Part shown: piece by piece, positions 1-8,695 of the stretch
Layout: every line of letters begins with the position of its first letter
How positions within the stretch are numbered: position 1 is the stretch's first letter
DNA from: a virus
DNA: 43,346 nucleotides
Virus record (IMG/VR): IMGVR_UViG_3300008121_000006
Span: 1-43,346 of that record
Direction: 5' to 3' (one strand)
Translations under genes and position numbers: made by a program
Notes under the pieces: generated by a model
Seen by the model: only the letters and a program-made list of their open reading frames with translations
What the model was told of the DNA's origin: nothing
The model's database searches: none

Positions 1-3000
1 ACCGCTAGCCATCGCCGCGAGCGCTTCGACGCTCTGCGCGTTCAGGTCCTCGAGGTTCACGCCGAGGTCGGACGCGAGCATCTGGAGGTTGACGCCCATG
101 TCTTCCGCGAGCTGGAGAACGCTGATGTCCAGCGCACCAGCGAGGTCGCGCAGGTTGGCCGACAGGTCCATGGCCAGGAGCGTTCGATTGATCGCGTCCT
201 GCTGCGCAGTGGCCGCGTCGCGCGCTGCGTAGAGCTGCCGCAGTTCGTCGGACGGAACGAGCTGCACCGTATTCGGCCCGCCGAGCTCGCCGCCGGGCAG
301 AGTCACGCCGCTGACGCTGCGCAGGTCGTCGCGGATCTGCTCGAAGATGGCAGTGTAGTCGTCGCCGCTCGAGAAGAACGAGCGAGCGAGCGTGAGGTAC
401 TGCTGCGCGAGCTGCGGCAGATTCTCGAGCGCCGTCGCATCGCCGCCGCGCGCCGCAGTCAGCGCCGACGCGTACTGCGCAGCGGCCTCGCGCATCTGCT
501 GCTCGGGCGTGAGCGTCGTGATCTGCGTGTTCAGCAGCATGGAATCGAGGAACTTCTGGATGTTCTCGAGACCGCGCTGCCAGCGTGCGAACAGGTTGTC
601 CGTTGCGCGAGTGACGCCGCCGACACCATCACCGAGATCGCGACCAGAGCCCTCGAGTTCTGCGATACGAGCGTTGATCGCGTCGAGCGAACCCGGTACG
701 CCACCGTAGAGTCGAGCGATGAGATCGCGCGTACGCTGCTGGAGGATGTCGATGGCGGCGGACACCTGTCGCGCCGTCTGCATGTGAATCCACGCCAGCC
801 GCGCCTCGCCGGCACCAGCCTCGGTCGCAGCCTCGGCGGCAGCGTTCCCGCTGTCGATGATGTACCGCATCGCCTGATAGAAGTCAGTGCCGAGACCGCT
901 GACTTCGTCGGTCGCGACGCCGAGCGAGTTCGCATACTGCTCGCTGACTTCGGTGAACGCCAGCAGCGCGTCGCCGGCGCGGAGCCACTGCACGATCTCG
1001 TCGTCGGTGAGCGTCGGCATGGCCGCGGTGAAGGCTTCGCGGAACTCGCGCAACGTGATGTCGGGATCGAGACCGAGCGCGGTGAGCTGGTTCGAGGAAG
1101 CAGCGCCGAGACGCTCCACCTGTCGCGACAGCAGTTCGCTCTGCGAGAAGAACCCGTTGAAGAACCGGTTCCACAGACGCGAGGCTTCGTCGATGCCGCC
1201 AGCCGCGTCGGCGATGTCGGCAGCGAACTCGACGAACTCTTGGCGGTTGAGGTCCATCGTCACACCGAGCAGGCCGGTGGCGTCCTCCAGCAGCCGCGTC
1301 GCAGTCACGAGACGCGTGTACGTATCCACCAGCGGCTCGCCGGCGCGCGCCATGTCTTCCACGAAATCCACGACCTGCGTGAGCGATGAGCCCTCGCCGA
1401 GCAGAGACGCACCTTCGCGAATGTCCACGCTCGCTGCGAGCATGAGGCGCGCGCCGTCCATGAGCGCTTCGGCATCGCCGCGCCAGCGCTCGGCGACTTC
1501 GGTGGCGACGCCGCCCATGACGGTGTCGATCGTCTTGATGATGCCTTCGGCAGCGATGCGCGTGGCCGCGAGATCGGCGGTCGCCTCCTCCCACGTGCGA
1601 CCGATGACGTCGACGAAGATCTTCGTCGCCTTGACCTTGCCTTTCTTGTCGTACTCGGTGACCGTGCGGATCGCAGCCTCGATCATCTCGGGAGCTTCGG
1701 TCTTCAGCGACTGCGCCGCGCGCACCATCACGTCGTTGATGGAGTTGAACAGGTCGGACGCGGCCTGTCGCGCTTCGTCGCCAGGATCGACCGAGGTAGT
1801 ACGCCACTGGCGACCACGGAACAGCGAGCGCTGACGCACTTCCGAGAGGTACGCACTGGCGTCGCCACCTTGCGGACCGACAGACAACGTGGTGCCGCTG
1901 TCCTCGGCGCGGTAGCGAGTGCCGAAGAGCTTGCCACCGCTGATCATGTCGATGATGGCGGCGACCGCGAGCGCGATGGCCACCGGTCCGAGCGCCGCAG
2001 CCGCGCCGACACCACCGCTGACCGCGCCACCGATGGCAGTGCCGCCAGCCGCAGACGCGAGCGACGCGCCAGTGGCAGCGCCGAGCGCGATGGTGCCGCC
2101 AGCGTACGCGAGACCACCGTACGCCGCAGCGCCAGCGAGCGAGCCGCCGCTGCCGTTGGAGCGGCCACGGTTCGTGAACCCGTACAGACCGCCAGCAGCC
2201 GCAGCGGCCAGCGGCAGGAACGACGCCGCGCCGCTACCCGCCCCGGTCAGATTCCCGAGCATTCCGCCGCCGGTCGGGAGCGCGGTGCCGAGAATCTGGT
2301 TGAAGAGCGGGTTGATGATGGACAGACGCATGAACTCGCTGATGAGCTGCGCGACGGTACGCTTCGCCATGTCGATGAGCGAGTCACCGAAGTTCTCGAA
2401 CGCGCCTTCGATGTTGTCGAAGTCCGACAGCACTTCGACAGCGAACTCGCCGAAGGCGTCGGCAGCCTGCGCGCTACCGCTCTCGACCAGCGAGTTCCAG
2501 TCGTCGATCGCCGCGCGATTGGCGGTCAGCGTGTCGATCACGTCCAGTCGCGCAGCAACCTCCTCGCGCAGGCGAGCGATCTGCTCAGTGCTGAGAGGCT
2601 TTTTCTCCGCGATGGCGTCGTTGATGGCGCGCCGCACCTGCTCCTCGACGCGGCCTTCGCGCGCGCTCATGCGCAGCAGCGAGATCTCCTCATCCATGTC
2701 GGCGAGGAGCTTGCGATCAGCCGGCAGTCGTCGCTCGATGGCCGCGAGGTTCTGCTGGAAGATCTTGTGCGCCTGCTCGCGCGCGATGGCGAGGTCGCGC
2801 TGCGTGGCGGCATCCAGTTTGCCGAGGTCGATGAGCGACTCCTCCAGCGTCTGGATCTGCACCATCGCCGAAGCGTAGTCCAGAGCAGCGTTCGTGACGT
2901 CGTCGCCGAGGACCTTCGCCTGCTGAAGCAGCACGGTCTGGATGCCCGCGAGAGTGGTCTTCAGCTCCTTCATCTGGTCGTTCGTGAGGCCGGTCTCCTC

Positions 3001-4626
3001 GGCGAGCACGTCGAACTCCGGCGCGGCGGTCGCAGCGGCTTCGGCCGCACCGTCGGTCGCTTTCGCAGCGGCGTCCGCGGAGATCTCGTACTCCGCCATG
3101 TCGCCGGTCACCGTCTTGATGCTCGCGATGGCGGCATCGGTGTCGGCGTTGATCTTGGCGACAGCATCGCTGAACGAAGTGCTGCTGTCCGCGGAGGACA
3201 TGAGCTCTTCGCTGAAACCTCGCATGCTCGCGACCAGGCTCTTACCGCTCTCGCTGTCCACGCCGAGCAGCGCCTGCATCTTCTCGATGCCATCGACCAC
3301 GTCGGCGATGAACTTGCCGAACTCCACCTTGATGCCGTTGATGATGGGAACGACGACAGCCTTGATACCTTCCCACGCGATCGCGGCTCCCTGCTTCAAC
3401 CGCTCCCAGCCGACGAGCAGTCCTTCGATCATCGCGATGCCGAAGAGACGCACCTCGAGGAACTGCTCGCGGAGCATGGTGCCGATCTGCCAGCCGGCGA
3501 ACGCGGCAGCGAGCACGCCGAACGCGCTCTTGAGGATGCCGACGTTCTTGATGCTGGCCAGCAGACCCGCGTTCGTTGCGGTAGCGGCAGCGGCCAGTCG
3601 CCACGCGGCGACCTCCGCAGCAGCGTAGATGGCCGGCAGCACGCGAAAGACACCGACGTATGCGAGACCGATGGTCACGCCGGTCTTCAGCAGCGGGATG
3701 ATCACGCCGAGATGCGGACCGATGGCCGCGATGCCGCTCGCGACGCCGCTGAGGCCGCTGATGAGCGGCGGCAGCGCGCGAAGCACGCCATTGACGAGCT
3801 CTGCGAAGCCTCGCTTCACCTCGTCGCTCTGGAGAACCTTGATGACCTCCTCCAGCGCGGACTTCAACCCGGGGATGCTCGCGCCGTCTCCTTCGAGCAG
3901 ATCGCCGAACGCGTTCCTCAGCGAAGCGAGCGCGCCTGCGAACGTGTCGCGCGCGGCAGCGGCGGCTCCCTTGTAACGCTCTTCGAGTGCGTCGAGGATG
4001 ACGCTCTGCGCCTTGACGATTTCGCCGCTCTTGGTGAAGTCCTTCACCATCTCCTTCTGCGAAGCGCTCAACTGCACGCCAGCGCGCTGGAGCAATTGAG
4101 CGCCGCGCGCCGGGTCCTGCAGAGCTTTGCCGACTTGGAACGCGGCGCTCTGTAGATCGCTCCCCATGGCCGACGCCATGTCGAGGATCGCGGCGGTCGT
4201 GCGCTGAAACGTATCGCCACGAACGTTCTTGAACGTGAGCAGCAGCGTCTCGGCGGTGAGGATCGCCTCGTCGCCGTACGTGGTCACGCTCTGGAGCTGT
4301 GACGCCATGGCCGCGAGCTGCCCGGCAGTGAAGCCGGCGGCTCCGCCAGTGGCACGAACACGCGCCTCGGTCTGGCGCATCGCGGAGTCGGCCTCCGATA
4401 CGTTCGCGATGATGGACTTGAAGATGCCGCTCAGCGCCTGAAGCGAAACGAAGGAGGCGGCAAACCCGACGACGTTCTTGCGAACCTTGCCAATCGCATC
4501 GTCGAGCTTGTTCACCTCCTCCTTGGCAGCGGACATGCTCTTACGAGCGCCCTCCTTGACCTTCTCGAGCTCTTTCACCGCGAGCGTACCGTCACCCTTG
4601 ACGGTCAAGACGAGCGTCGCCGACAT
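1..4626 (-). CDS. Tape measure protein (C-terminus beyond left edge)
   Basis: The tape measure protein sets tail length and is threaded through the tail tube before DNA ejection. The frame is open from ATG 4626 to the first base of the window, giving at least 1541 residues; the stop lies outside. An AAGGGGA SD precedes the ATG. The N-terminus is helical and charged, followed by a region typical of tape measures (LQALSGIF, AMRQTEARVRATGG, and a VGKALQDPARGAQLLQRAGV segment near residue 150). Hydrophobic stretches follow (for example near residues 270-330), then an Ala/Gly-rich segment around 2000-2250 of the window ending in GPVAIALAVAAIIDMI, with KLFGTRYRAEDSGTT after it. It lies 1 nt after the stop of the frameshifted tail assembly chaperone, the classic siphovirus order. 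The length implies a long non-contractile tail. The family call rests on sequence character, length and position. Confidence 0.93.
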   Translation of the reverse strand, partial: MSATLVLTVKGDGTLAVKELEKVKEGARKSMSAAKEEVNKLDDAIGKVRKNVVGFAASFVSLQALSGIFKSIIANVSEADSAMRQTEARVRATGGAAGFTAGQLAAMASQLQSVTTYGDEAILTAETLLLTFKNVRGDTFQRTTAAILDMASAMGSDLQSAAFQVGKALQDPARGAQLLQRAGVQLSASQKEMVKDFTKSGEIVKAQSVILDALEERYKGAAAAARDTFAGALASLRNAFGDLLEGDGASIPGLKSALEEVIKVLQSDEVKRGFAELVNGVLRALPPLISGLSGVASGIAAIGPHLGVIIPLLKTGVTIGLAYVGVFRVLPAIYAAAEVAAWRLAAAATATNAGLLASIKNVGILKSAFGVLAAAFAGWQIGTMLREQFLEVRLFGIAMIEGLLVGWERLKQGAAIAWEGIKAVVVPIINGIKVEFGKFIADVVDGIEKMQALLGVDSESGKSLVASMRGFSEELMSSADSSTSFSDAVAKINADTDAAIASIKTVTGDMAEYEISADAAAKATDGAAEAAATAAPEFDVLAEETGLTNDQMKELKTTLAGIQTVLLQQAKVLGDDVTNAALDYASAMVQIQTLEESLIDLGKLDAATQRDLAIAREQAHKIFQQNLAAIERRLPADRKLLADMDEEISLLRMSAREGRVEEQVRRAINDAIAEKKPLSTEQIARLREEVAARLDVIDTLTANRAAIDDWNSLVESGSAQAADAFGEFAVEVLSDFDNIEGAFENFGDSLIDMAKRTVAQLISEFMRLSIINPLFNQILGTALPTGGGMLGNLTGAGSGAASFLPLAAAAAGGLYGFTNRGRSNGSGGSLAGAAAYGGLAYAGGTIALGAATGASLASAAGGTAIGGAVSGGVGAAAALGPVAIALAVAAIIDMISGGKLFGTRYRAEDSGTTLSVGPQGGDASAYLSEVRQRSLFRGRQWRTTSVDPGDEARQAASDLFNSINDVMVRAAQSLKTEAPEMIEAAIRTVTEYDKKGKVKATKIFVDVIGRTWEEATADLAATRIAAEGIIKTIDTVMGGVATEVAERWRGDAEALMDGARLMLAASVDIREGASLLGEGSSLTQVVDFVEDMARAGEPLVDTYTRLVTATRLLEDATGLLGVTMDLNRQEFVEFAADIADAAGGIDEASRLWNRFFNGFFSQSELLSRQVERLGAASSNQLTALGLDPDITLREFREAFTAAMPTLTDDEIVQWLRAGDALLAFTEVSEQYANSLGVATDEVSGLGTDFYQAMRYIIDSGNAAAEAATEAGAGEARLAWIHMQTARQVSAAIDILQQRTRDLIARLYGGVPGSLDAINARIAELEGSGRDLGDGVGGVTRATDNLFARWQRGLENIQKFLDSMLLNTQITTLTPEQQMREAAAQYASALTAARGGDATALENLPQLAQQYLTLARSFFSSGDDYTAIFEQIRDDLRSVSGVTLPGGELGGPNTVQLVPSDELRQLYAARDAATAQQDAINRTLLAMDLSANLRDLAGALDISVLQLAEDMGVNLQMLASDLGVNLEDLNAQSVEALAAMASG

Positions 4627-4627
4627 G

Positions 4628-5370
4628 TCACGTTCCCCTTCGCTCTGAAAGCATCTTGCACGCGGCGCGAGACATCAGCCGCACGTTCTCAAGCAGTTCT
4701 GGATGGCGGTCACGCGGTATGCGCAGCAGGAGACAGGCGGATCGGATCTCCGTAGCCGAGATGCCGAGCGGTACTACTCCACCCATCCCTACCGCACTAT
4801 CGAACCTGCACTGGAGGAACACCACCGCAGACTCGACGTTGCACTCGAAGACCTCGATGAACTCCTGCGCGGTGTCTTCGTCTTGCCGCGCCGTGTCTGG
4901 TGCGAAGAACTCAGCGGCCTCAACCTGTTGAGCCGGTGCCGCTGAGCGTTCCTCTTCTTGGTCGTCGAGTCGCCGTATCAGCGACCCTTCGCCCATCAGC
5001 GCCCGCGCGACCTCGGCGAGTTTTTTGCCTGCGCCTCGCCGAAGTGCGTGAAGTACTTCTTCACCAGAGCTTGCGTCAGGTACATCCCGAACGGGCCCTC
5101 GGTGCATTCCTTCACCGCGTCGGCGCCGCTGAGCTCCTTGCCTTCGGTGTTCACGAGGCCGCGGATGTTGCGGTACAGGTCGCCGTCGATGAGGACCTGC
5201 GAATCGCTGGCGAAGTCACCGCTCTCGATTCGCTCGGTGAGCTCCTGCATCTGCGCCTTGCTCCGGACCACCGCGTCACACGTCAGGAATCCCTTGATGA
5301 CCGGGTTCTCCGGCGGGATCGCGATGTCGACGCGGAGCTCGACGGTGGAAATCGCTTTCAGTGTCAGCAT
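4628..5370 (-). CDS. Tail assembly chaperone, long form by -1 programmed frameshift
   Basis: The heptamer A AAA AAC occurs in phase with the short chaperone (plus-strand 5026-5020), near its end. A -1 slip there gives 117 zero-frame codons followed by 130 codons of the second frame, beginning LAEVARALMGEG and ending at the stop 4630-4628, about 247 residues in all. The second frame is open through the slip site and well past the zero-frame stop. It has no convincing start of its own. The product is equivalent to lambda gpGT: the T-like C-terminal domain recruits tail tube subunits to the tape measure protein. It ends 1 nt before the tape measure start. The slip site matches one of the most efficient bacterial -1 heptamers. 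The shift itself is inferred, not measured. Confidence 0.88.
4996..5370 (-). CDS. Tail assembly chaperone, short (0-frame) form
   Basis: A 124-residue product starting at ATG 5370, with a GAGGAG SD just upstream. It begins MLTLKAISTVELRVDI and ends about eight codons after a slippery run. By position, between the tail tube/lipoprotein genes and the tape measure gene, it is the equivalent of lambda gpG: a cytoplasmic chaperone that coats the tape measure protein during tail assembly and is absent from the virion. Most ribosomes should terminate at 4996; a minority shift -1 at 5020-5026 to make the long form. No domain is recognisable from sequence alone. The assignment rests on position, size and the frameshift architecture. 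Confidence 0.85.
   Translation of the reverse strand: MLTLKAISTVELRVDIAIPPENPVIKGFLTCDAVVRSKAQMQELTERIESGDFASDSQVLIDGDLYRNIRGLVNTEGKELSGADAVKECTEGPFGMYLTQALVKKYFTHFGEAQAKNSPRSRGR
5020..5026 (-). promoter_or_regulatory. -1 ribosomal frameshift slippery site A AAA AAC
   Basis: Read on the minus strand, the bases are AAAAAAC, split as A|AAA|AAC in the zero frame of the chaperone ORF. Both tRNAs can re-pair after a -1 slip. Decoding then resumes with CTC (Leu) and stays open for 130 codons. It is the expected signal for the G/GT ratio in siphovirus tail assembly. Confidence 0.88.
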
Positions 5371-5412
5371 GGACTTCTCCTCAGTTGAGCCAGCGCGGGA
5401 TGCGCCAGCGGT

Positions 5413-6165
5413 TCAGCCGCCACCGGAGCCTGCGACGCAGGTACCCGATGGACTCAGCGTGCCAGTGGTCGTCTGTCCGTTTCCGAGCGTGACGGTACAC
5501 GGAGCGCCGTTGAACGAGTTCTCGTTGTCGTCGCGCCCGATGTTGTCGCCGCCGATGCCGATGTCGATGTTCGTTTCGGTGCGGTCGCGCCCGGTATAGT
5601 TGTCGCCGATGTTCGTTTCACTGCGATCGCGCCCGGTATAGTTGTCGCCGAACGTATCGCCGTAGTTCCCACCGACGGTGATGCGCGGACCGGCTTCGGC
5701 GTAGGCTTCGGCGTTGCGCCCGAGGAAGTCGTAGAAGTACTCGCGCTCGTCGCGCGCGTATTCCTGCGACTTCAGGTTCGTGTACGCGCCGAACGCCGGC
5801 ACCGCGATGGCGGCAGCGCCAGTGAGGAAGTCGCGAGCCTTCTCGCCGAAGTCGCGTTCGCGCGGCGGAGGGGCGAGGTTCACCGGCTGGCGCGCCTGCA
5901 TCGCGGCGATGGCACCGAACCCGGCCACTGCGACCGCGCAGACGCTGTCGCCGGGCGCACAGGCTGCGACGGGCGCACTGGCCGCAGAACGGCTCTGCGC
6001 CTCGGCGACGCGAACGCTCGCTTCGGTGTAGATGCTGTACGACGCGGCAGACCCGCTGACGGTCTCGGTGATCGGGCGACCATCGGGACCTTCGTAGACG
6101 CGCGTGAGACTGGTGCTGGCGCAGCCGGCCAGCATGAGTAGCGTGATGGCGATGAACAGTCGCAT
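5413..6165 (-). CDS. Phage lipoprotein with GDNYTGRDR repeats
   Basis: A 250-residue protein with a short signal peptide and a perfect lipobox, LAGC, with the lipidated cysteine at residue 15. Ala16 at +2 fits outer-membrane sorting. The middle (about 80-140) is Ala-rich with possible amphipathic segments. Residues around 165-215 carry two near-identical 14-residue repeats (GDNYTGRDRSETNI and GDNYTGRDRTETNI) flanked by decayed copies, and the C-terminus is Gly-rich. The start has an AGGAG SD. It sits between the tail tube and chaperone genes, an odd place for a lipoprotein. Possible roles are superinfection exclusion at the host outer membrane or a tail-associated factor. No family is recognised, so the function is open. 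Confidence 0.8.
   Translation of the reverse strand: MRLFIAITLLMLAGCASTSLTRVYEGPDGRPITETVSGSAASYSIYTEASVRVAEAQSRSAASAPVAACAPGDSVCAVAVAGFGAIAAMQARQPVNLAPPPRERDFGEKARDFLTGAAAIAVPAFGAYTNLKSQEYARDEREYFYDFLGRNAEAYAEAGPRITVGGNYGDTFGDNYTGRDRSETNIGDNYTGRDRTETNIDIGIGGDNIGRDDNENSFNGAPCTVTLGNGQTTTGTLSPSGTCVAGSGGG
5566..5649 (-). repeat. Two tandem 42-bp coding repeats in the lipoprotein gene
   Basis: Copies at 5566-5607 and 5608-5649 differ at only a few bases and encode GDNYTGRDRSETNI and GDNYTGRDRTETNI. The unit length is a multiple of three, so copy-number change would keep the frame. A shorter decayed unit (GDNIGRDDNEN) follows in the protein. Confidence 0.85.
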
Positions 6166-6185
6166 GGTGATCTCCTGGTGAGTAA

Positions 6186-6201
6186 GGCGCGTCCTTGCGC
6201 C
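6186..6201 (-). terminator. Weak hairpin between tail tube and lipoprotein genes
   Basis: On the minus strand this is GGCGC, a 6-nt AAGGAC loop, GCGCC, then TTACTC. The 5-bp stem and poor U tract suggest at most partial termination or transcript processing downstream of the tail tube gene. Confidence 0.35.
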
Positions 6202-6210
6202 ATGAATTCC

Positions 6211-7203
6211 TTAGACGCCGGTCGAGTCGCCGAACAGGATGCGGAACTCGTCGCCGCCGGCGTTCGACGCGATGCACGGACCCGACAGCTCCCACCCGTA
6301 GTCGCCGTCGATGTCGACTTCGTCGATCGCTTCGATCTGGCCACGGAACGAGAGCTGGCTATAGAGCGTGCCGGTCTCGGTGGTGCGGAAGCGACCGGTG
6401 ATGATGGTGCCGGCGTCGCGCACGGTCCACGGGTTGAAGTCCGCGAGATCGGTGCGCGCGATCCGCATCTTCCACGTCGCCTTGCGATCGCTGATCGACT
6501 GGAAGATGACGCTGGTGTACTCCTTCGACGTGAGAGCATTGTTGAAGGAGAGCTCCAACATCTTGCACCAGACGAGCAGCTCCGCGCCGCCACCGGCGCC
6601 GTCCGGATCAATGTACGCGACGGAGTTCGCGTAGGTCGAAACCGGCGGAACCGTCGACGGTAGCGTGATCGCGGGGACAGCCTGCGTCGTGACGGTCGTG
6701 TAGTTACCCTGAAGGCGCAGCGTTCCCTTGTAGCGCTCGCCGACTTCCATCTTCAGCGAACTCAGGTTGCCGCGCGCACCGGTGAGCTTCTTCAGCGTGT
6801 CGACGTGCCAGAAGTACGCCGAGACCGTCGGGATCGCGGTGCTGATCGGGTTGTACTGCGACTGTTTGTTGGTCGCGCCCGTGAGCGTCTGCGCGAGGCC
6901 GCACGGCAGGAGGACCGGCGCGACGTCGGCGACACCGGTGACCGCCACGCCGGGGACCGACGGTGAGTACAGGTCGAACTCGCCTTCGATGAAGGCGCGC
7001 TTGTTGGAGACCGAGAACGGGTCACCGGTGAAGAAGGCGCGATCGACCATCCGCTCCTTCTTGTCGAACTCGGTGCCGGACTTGCCGTTCATCAGCATGA
7101 TGCCGTTCGTGCCGGCCACCGGCACGGAATCGACGTTCTCCGTGACTTCGGCCTTGACGGCGACACCGCGACGCTTGAAGAAATCCAATGCGGGCTGAGC
7201 CAT
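6211..7203 (-). CDS. Major tail (tube) protein
   Basis: A 330-residue protein from ATG 7203. It forms the stacked hexameric tail tube through which DNA passes. It is rich in beta-prone Thr/Val/Gly segments (for example GTLRLQGNYTTVTTQ and TIITGRFRTTETGTLYSQLSFRGQIEAID), as is typical for tail tube proteins. The position also fits: downstream of the connector and terminator genes and upstream of the chaperone and tape measure genes. No Ig-like extension is obvious. The call is based mainly on gene order and composition, with moderate family resemblance. Confidence 0.82.
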   Translation of the reverse strand: MAQPALDFFKRRGVAVKAEVTENVDSVPVAGTNGIMLMNGKSGTEFDKKERMVDRAFFTGDPFSVSNKRAFIEGEFDLYSPSVPGVAVTGVADVAPVLLPCGLAQTLTGATNKQSQYNPISTAIPTVSAYFWHVDTLKKLTGARGNLSSLKMEVGERYKGTLRLQGNYTTVTTQAVPAITLPSTVPPVSTYANSVAYIDPDGAGGGAELLVWCKMLELSFNNALTSKEYTSVIFQSISDRKATWKMRIARTDLADFNPWTVRDAGTIITGRFRTTETGTLYSQLSFRGQIEAIDEVDIDGDYGWELSGPCIASNAGGDEFRILFGDSTGV

Positions 7204-7239
7204 GACGCGTTACTCCTCGTTGATGCGCCGAAGCGCGGA

Positions 7240-7410
7240 CTACTTCTTGACGACCGTCTTCGCGGGGACTTCCTGCGGCGTCGACTCGGGGGGAGTCGGC
7301 TTCGCGAGGTCTTCGTCGCGAACGAGCTTCCCATCGACGAGCGTGTAGCAGCCGCCAGCGGTCGGCGTGGGAATGAGCAGGGAGGGATCCTTGTTGGACT
7401 TGTTGCTCAT
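7240..7410 (-). CDS. Small hypothetical protein in tail operon
   Basis: A 56-residue Pro/Lys-rich protein from ATG 7410, overlapping the upstream tail terminator stop (ATGA). An AGAGGA SD lies upstream. It has a short motif GGCYTLVDGKLVRDED in the middle and a KTVVKK tail. Small proteins of this kind, with a residual G-x-Y-x-x-x-D-G-K-L motif, are common between tail terminator and tail tube genes. Function unknown; a structural or assembly accessory role is inferred from position only. Confidence 0.7.
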   Translation of the reverse strand: MSNKSNKDPSLLIPTPTAGGCYTLVDGKLVRDEDLAKPTPPESTPQEVPAKTVVKK

Positions 7411-7850
7411 GGTGCGGTCCTCTGGTAGGTGGTGGTGACAGCGAAGATGATGCTGACCGTGGACAGCGTCTGGCTCGGCGGTCCGTCCTGCGACGACACG
7501 AGGACAACGTGTTCGCTCGCACTCGTGGGCGTCCAACCGAGCAGCGCGGCACAGACCGCATCGTGAAGCTCGTTGAGTGCAGCCTCGACCTCGGGCTGAT
7601 TTTCGGCGTACCGCTGCACGACCAGGTTCACGACGAACTCGACGCGCGCGTGCTGCCGGTAGAGACCGGAGTAGCCGCGCCCGGTGTCGATCGGCGTGAG
7701 CCGCTGCGCAGCGACCCAGACCGCCGGGTACGTCTTCGTGAACGCGGTCATGTAGTCGCGGTCGTAGGACGTGCCGACGTGTATCGTCGCGTCGTTGAGC
7801 TCCGTGCGAATGCGCGCGGCGATGTCGGTGAGCGTGAGTCGAGCGTTCAC
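7407..7850 (-). CDS. Putative tail terminator protein
   Basis: A 147-residue protein starting at GTG 7850, with an AGGAGG SD 7 nt upstream and a GTGA overlap with the preceding gene. The N-terminal helix (LTLTDIAARIRTEL) followed by beta-rich segments such as ARVEFVVNLVVQRYAENQ and LSTVSIIFAVTTTYQR matches the alpha/beta layout of phage tail terminator and neck proteins (lambda gpU-like, DUF1834-like). These cap the tail tube and join it to the head. The size and the place between the gpG-like morphogenesis gene and the tail tube gene support this. It could be another neck subunit. Confidence 0.65.
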   Translation of the reverse strand: MNARLTLTDIAARIRTELNDATIHVGTSYDRDYMTAFTKTYPAVWVAAQRLTPIDTGRGYSGLYRQHARVEFVVNLVVQRYAENQPEVEAALNELHDAVCAALLGWTPTSASEHVVLVSSQDGPPSQTLSTVSIIFAVTTTYQRTAP

Positions 7851-8347
7851 TGCGCAGCCTCCTGAATCGCCTCACGAAGCGGTATCATGACCTCTTCGAG
7901 CCAGTCGGCCGGGAACGCTGCTTCACGCTCGTCACGCATCGGGAACATCGGGCGCGCGGGAATGGGCGCGCTGCCTCGCCCCCATGCTTTGTTGTCAGGG
8001 TTCCCGAACTGATGAACGTTGAAGTACTCGATGCCTTCGCCGGCCTCGATGACAGCCTGCTGCGGAGTCGACGACGCCTTGATGGACGCGTACATCGCTC
8101 CCTTCGAAATGAGCATCTGTACGCTCGCTTCGCCTGCACGCTCGCGCGCGGCCAGCGTGACCGGCGAGTGTGGTGGCCACGGCTGTCCCCACGGATCCGT
8201 CATCTCGCGGAACGTGCCGCGAATGCGGTCGTGCAGCAGCTCCGCGATCTTGGAGTACGACTCGGGACTGCCCGCCGTCTCCGCGAGAACCTTCGCGAAG
8301 GTGGCGAGCATCTCGCTGTCGTCGACGATGGCGCTGAGCGTGGTCAT
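7847..8347 (-). CDS. Virion morphogenesis protein (Mu gpG / tail completion-like)
   Basis: A 166-residue protein starting at ATG 8347. The stop of the upstream gene shares its A with this ATG (TGATG), and GGGAGG lies upstream. It resembles the phage virion morphogenesis family (PF05069): a helical N-terminus, the segment RIRGTFREMTDPWGQPWPPHSPVTLAARER, then an induced-strain core and a conserved HQFG motif (residues near 130) followed by IPARPMF. This family acts in tail completion or head-tail joining. An upstream in-frame ATG at 8374 would overlap the previous gene by 28 nt and has a poorer SD, so it was not used. Confidence 0.8.
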   Translation of the reverse strand: MTTLSAIVDDSEMLATFAKVLAETAGSPESYSKIAELLHDRIRGTFREMTDPWGQPWPPHSPVTLAARERAGEASVQMLISKGAMYASIKASSTPQQAVIEAGEGIEYFNVHQFGNPDNKAWGRGSAPIPARPMFPMRDEREAAFPADWLEEVMIPLREAIQEAAQ

Positions 8348-8694
8348 CAGCCGAGCCTCCCGTAGACGAACCATGCCAGAACTGTTTCGGCAGGCTTGAT
8401 GGGCTCCACGTAGACGATGACGAACTGCTCGTCACCATCCACGAGGCGCTCTGTCACTTCAGGGCGGCTGTCGGTGACCACCGGGTCGCCGCCTTCCGGC
8501 GTCGTGGTGGCCGCGAGAATGTACTTCCAGTCGCCGACCATGACGCCAGAGTCGCCGAGCGTCCGCTCCATCTGCGAGATGCGCAGTCCGGCGACCTGCC
8601 GAACCGGCGGTCCGGACAGCATCAGTGGCGCGCCGAACTTCTTCAGCAGCGCCAGCGCGGTCGCGCTCAGCTTGATGTAGAGCGGGTTCGCCAT
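8347..8694 (-). CDS. Head closure / connector-like protein
   Basis: A 115-residue protein from ATG 8694, whose upstream gene stops 1 nt before (TGACATG). The compact beta-rich sequence (KFGAPLMLSGPPVRQVAGLRI, GVMVGDWKYILAATT, and a PIKPAETVLAWFVYGRLG end) resembles small head-closure proteins of siphoviruses, which form the ring under the adaptor and plug the portal after packaging. No catalytic motif is expected. The assignment is mainly by size, fold-like pattern and position between the adaptor-like gene and the gpG-like gene. Confidence 0.62.
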   Translation of the reverse strand: MANPLYIKLSATALALLKKFGAPLMLSGPPVRQVAGLRISQMERTLGDSGVMVGDWKYILAATTTPEGGDPVVTDSRPEVTERLVDGDEQFVIVYVEPIKPAETVLAWFVYGRLG

Positions 8695-8695
8695 G

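Noticed and set aside
1870-4155. A long plus-strand open frame of 761 codons
   Set aside because: It lies antisense to the tape measure gene and has the Arg/Glu/Asp-rich composition expected of a shadow frame in GC-rich DNA, without SD.
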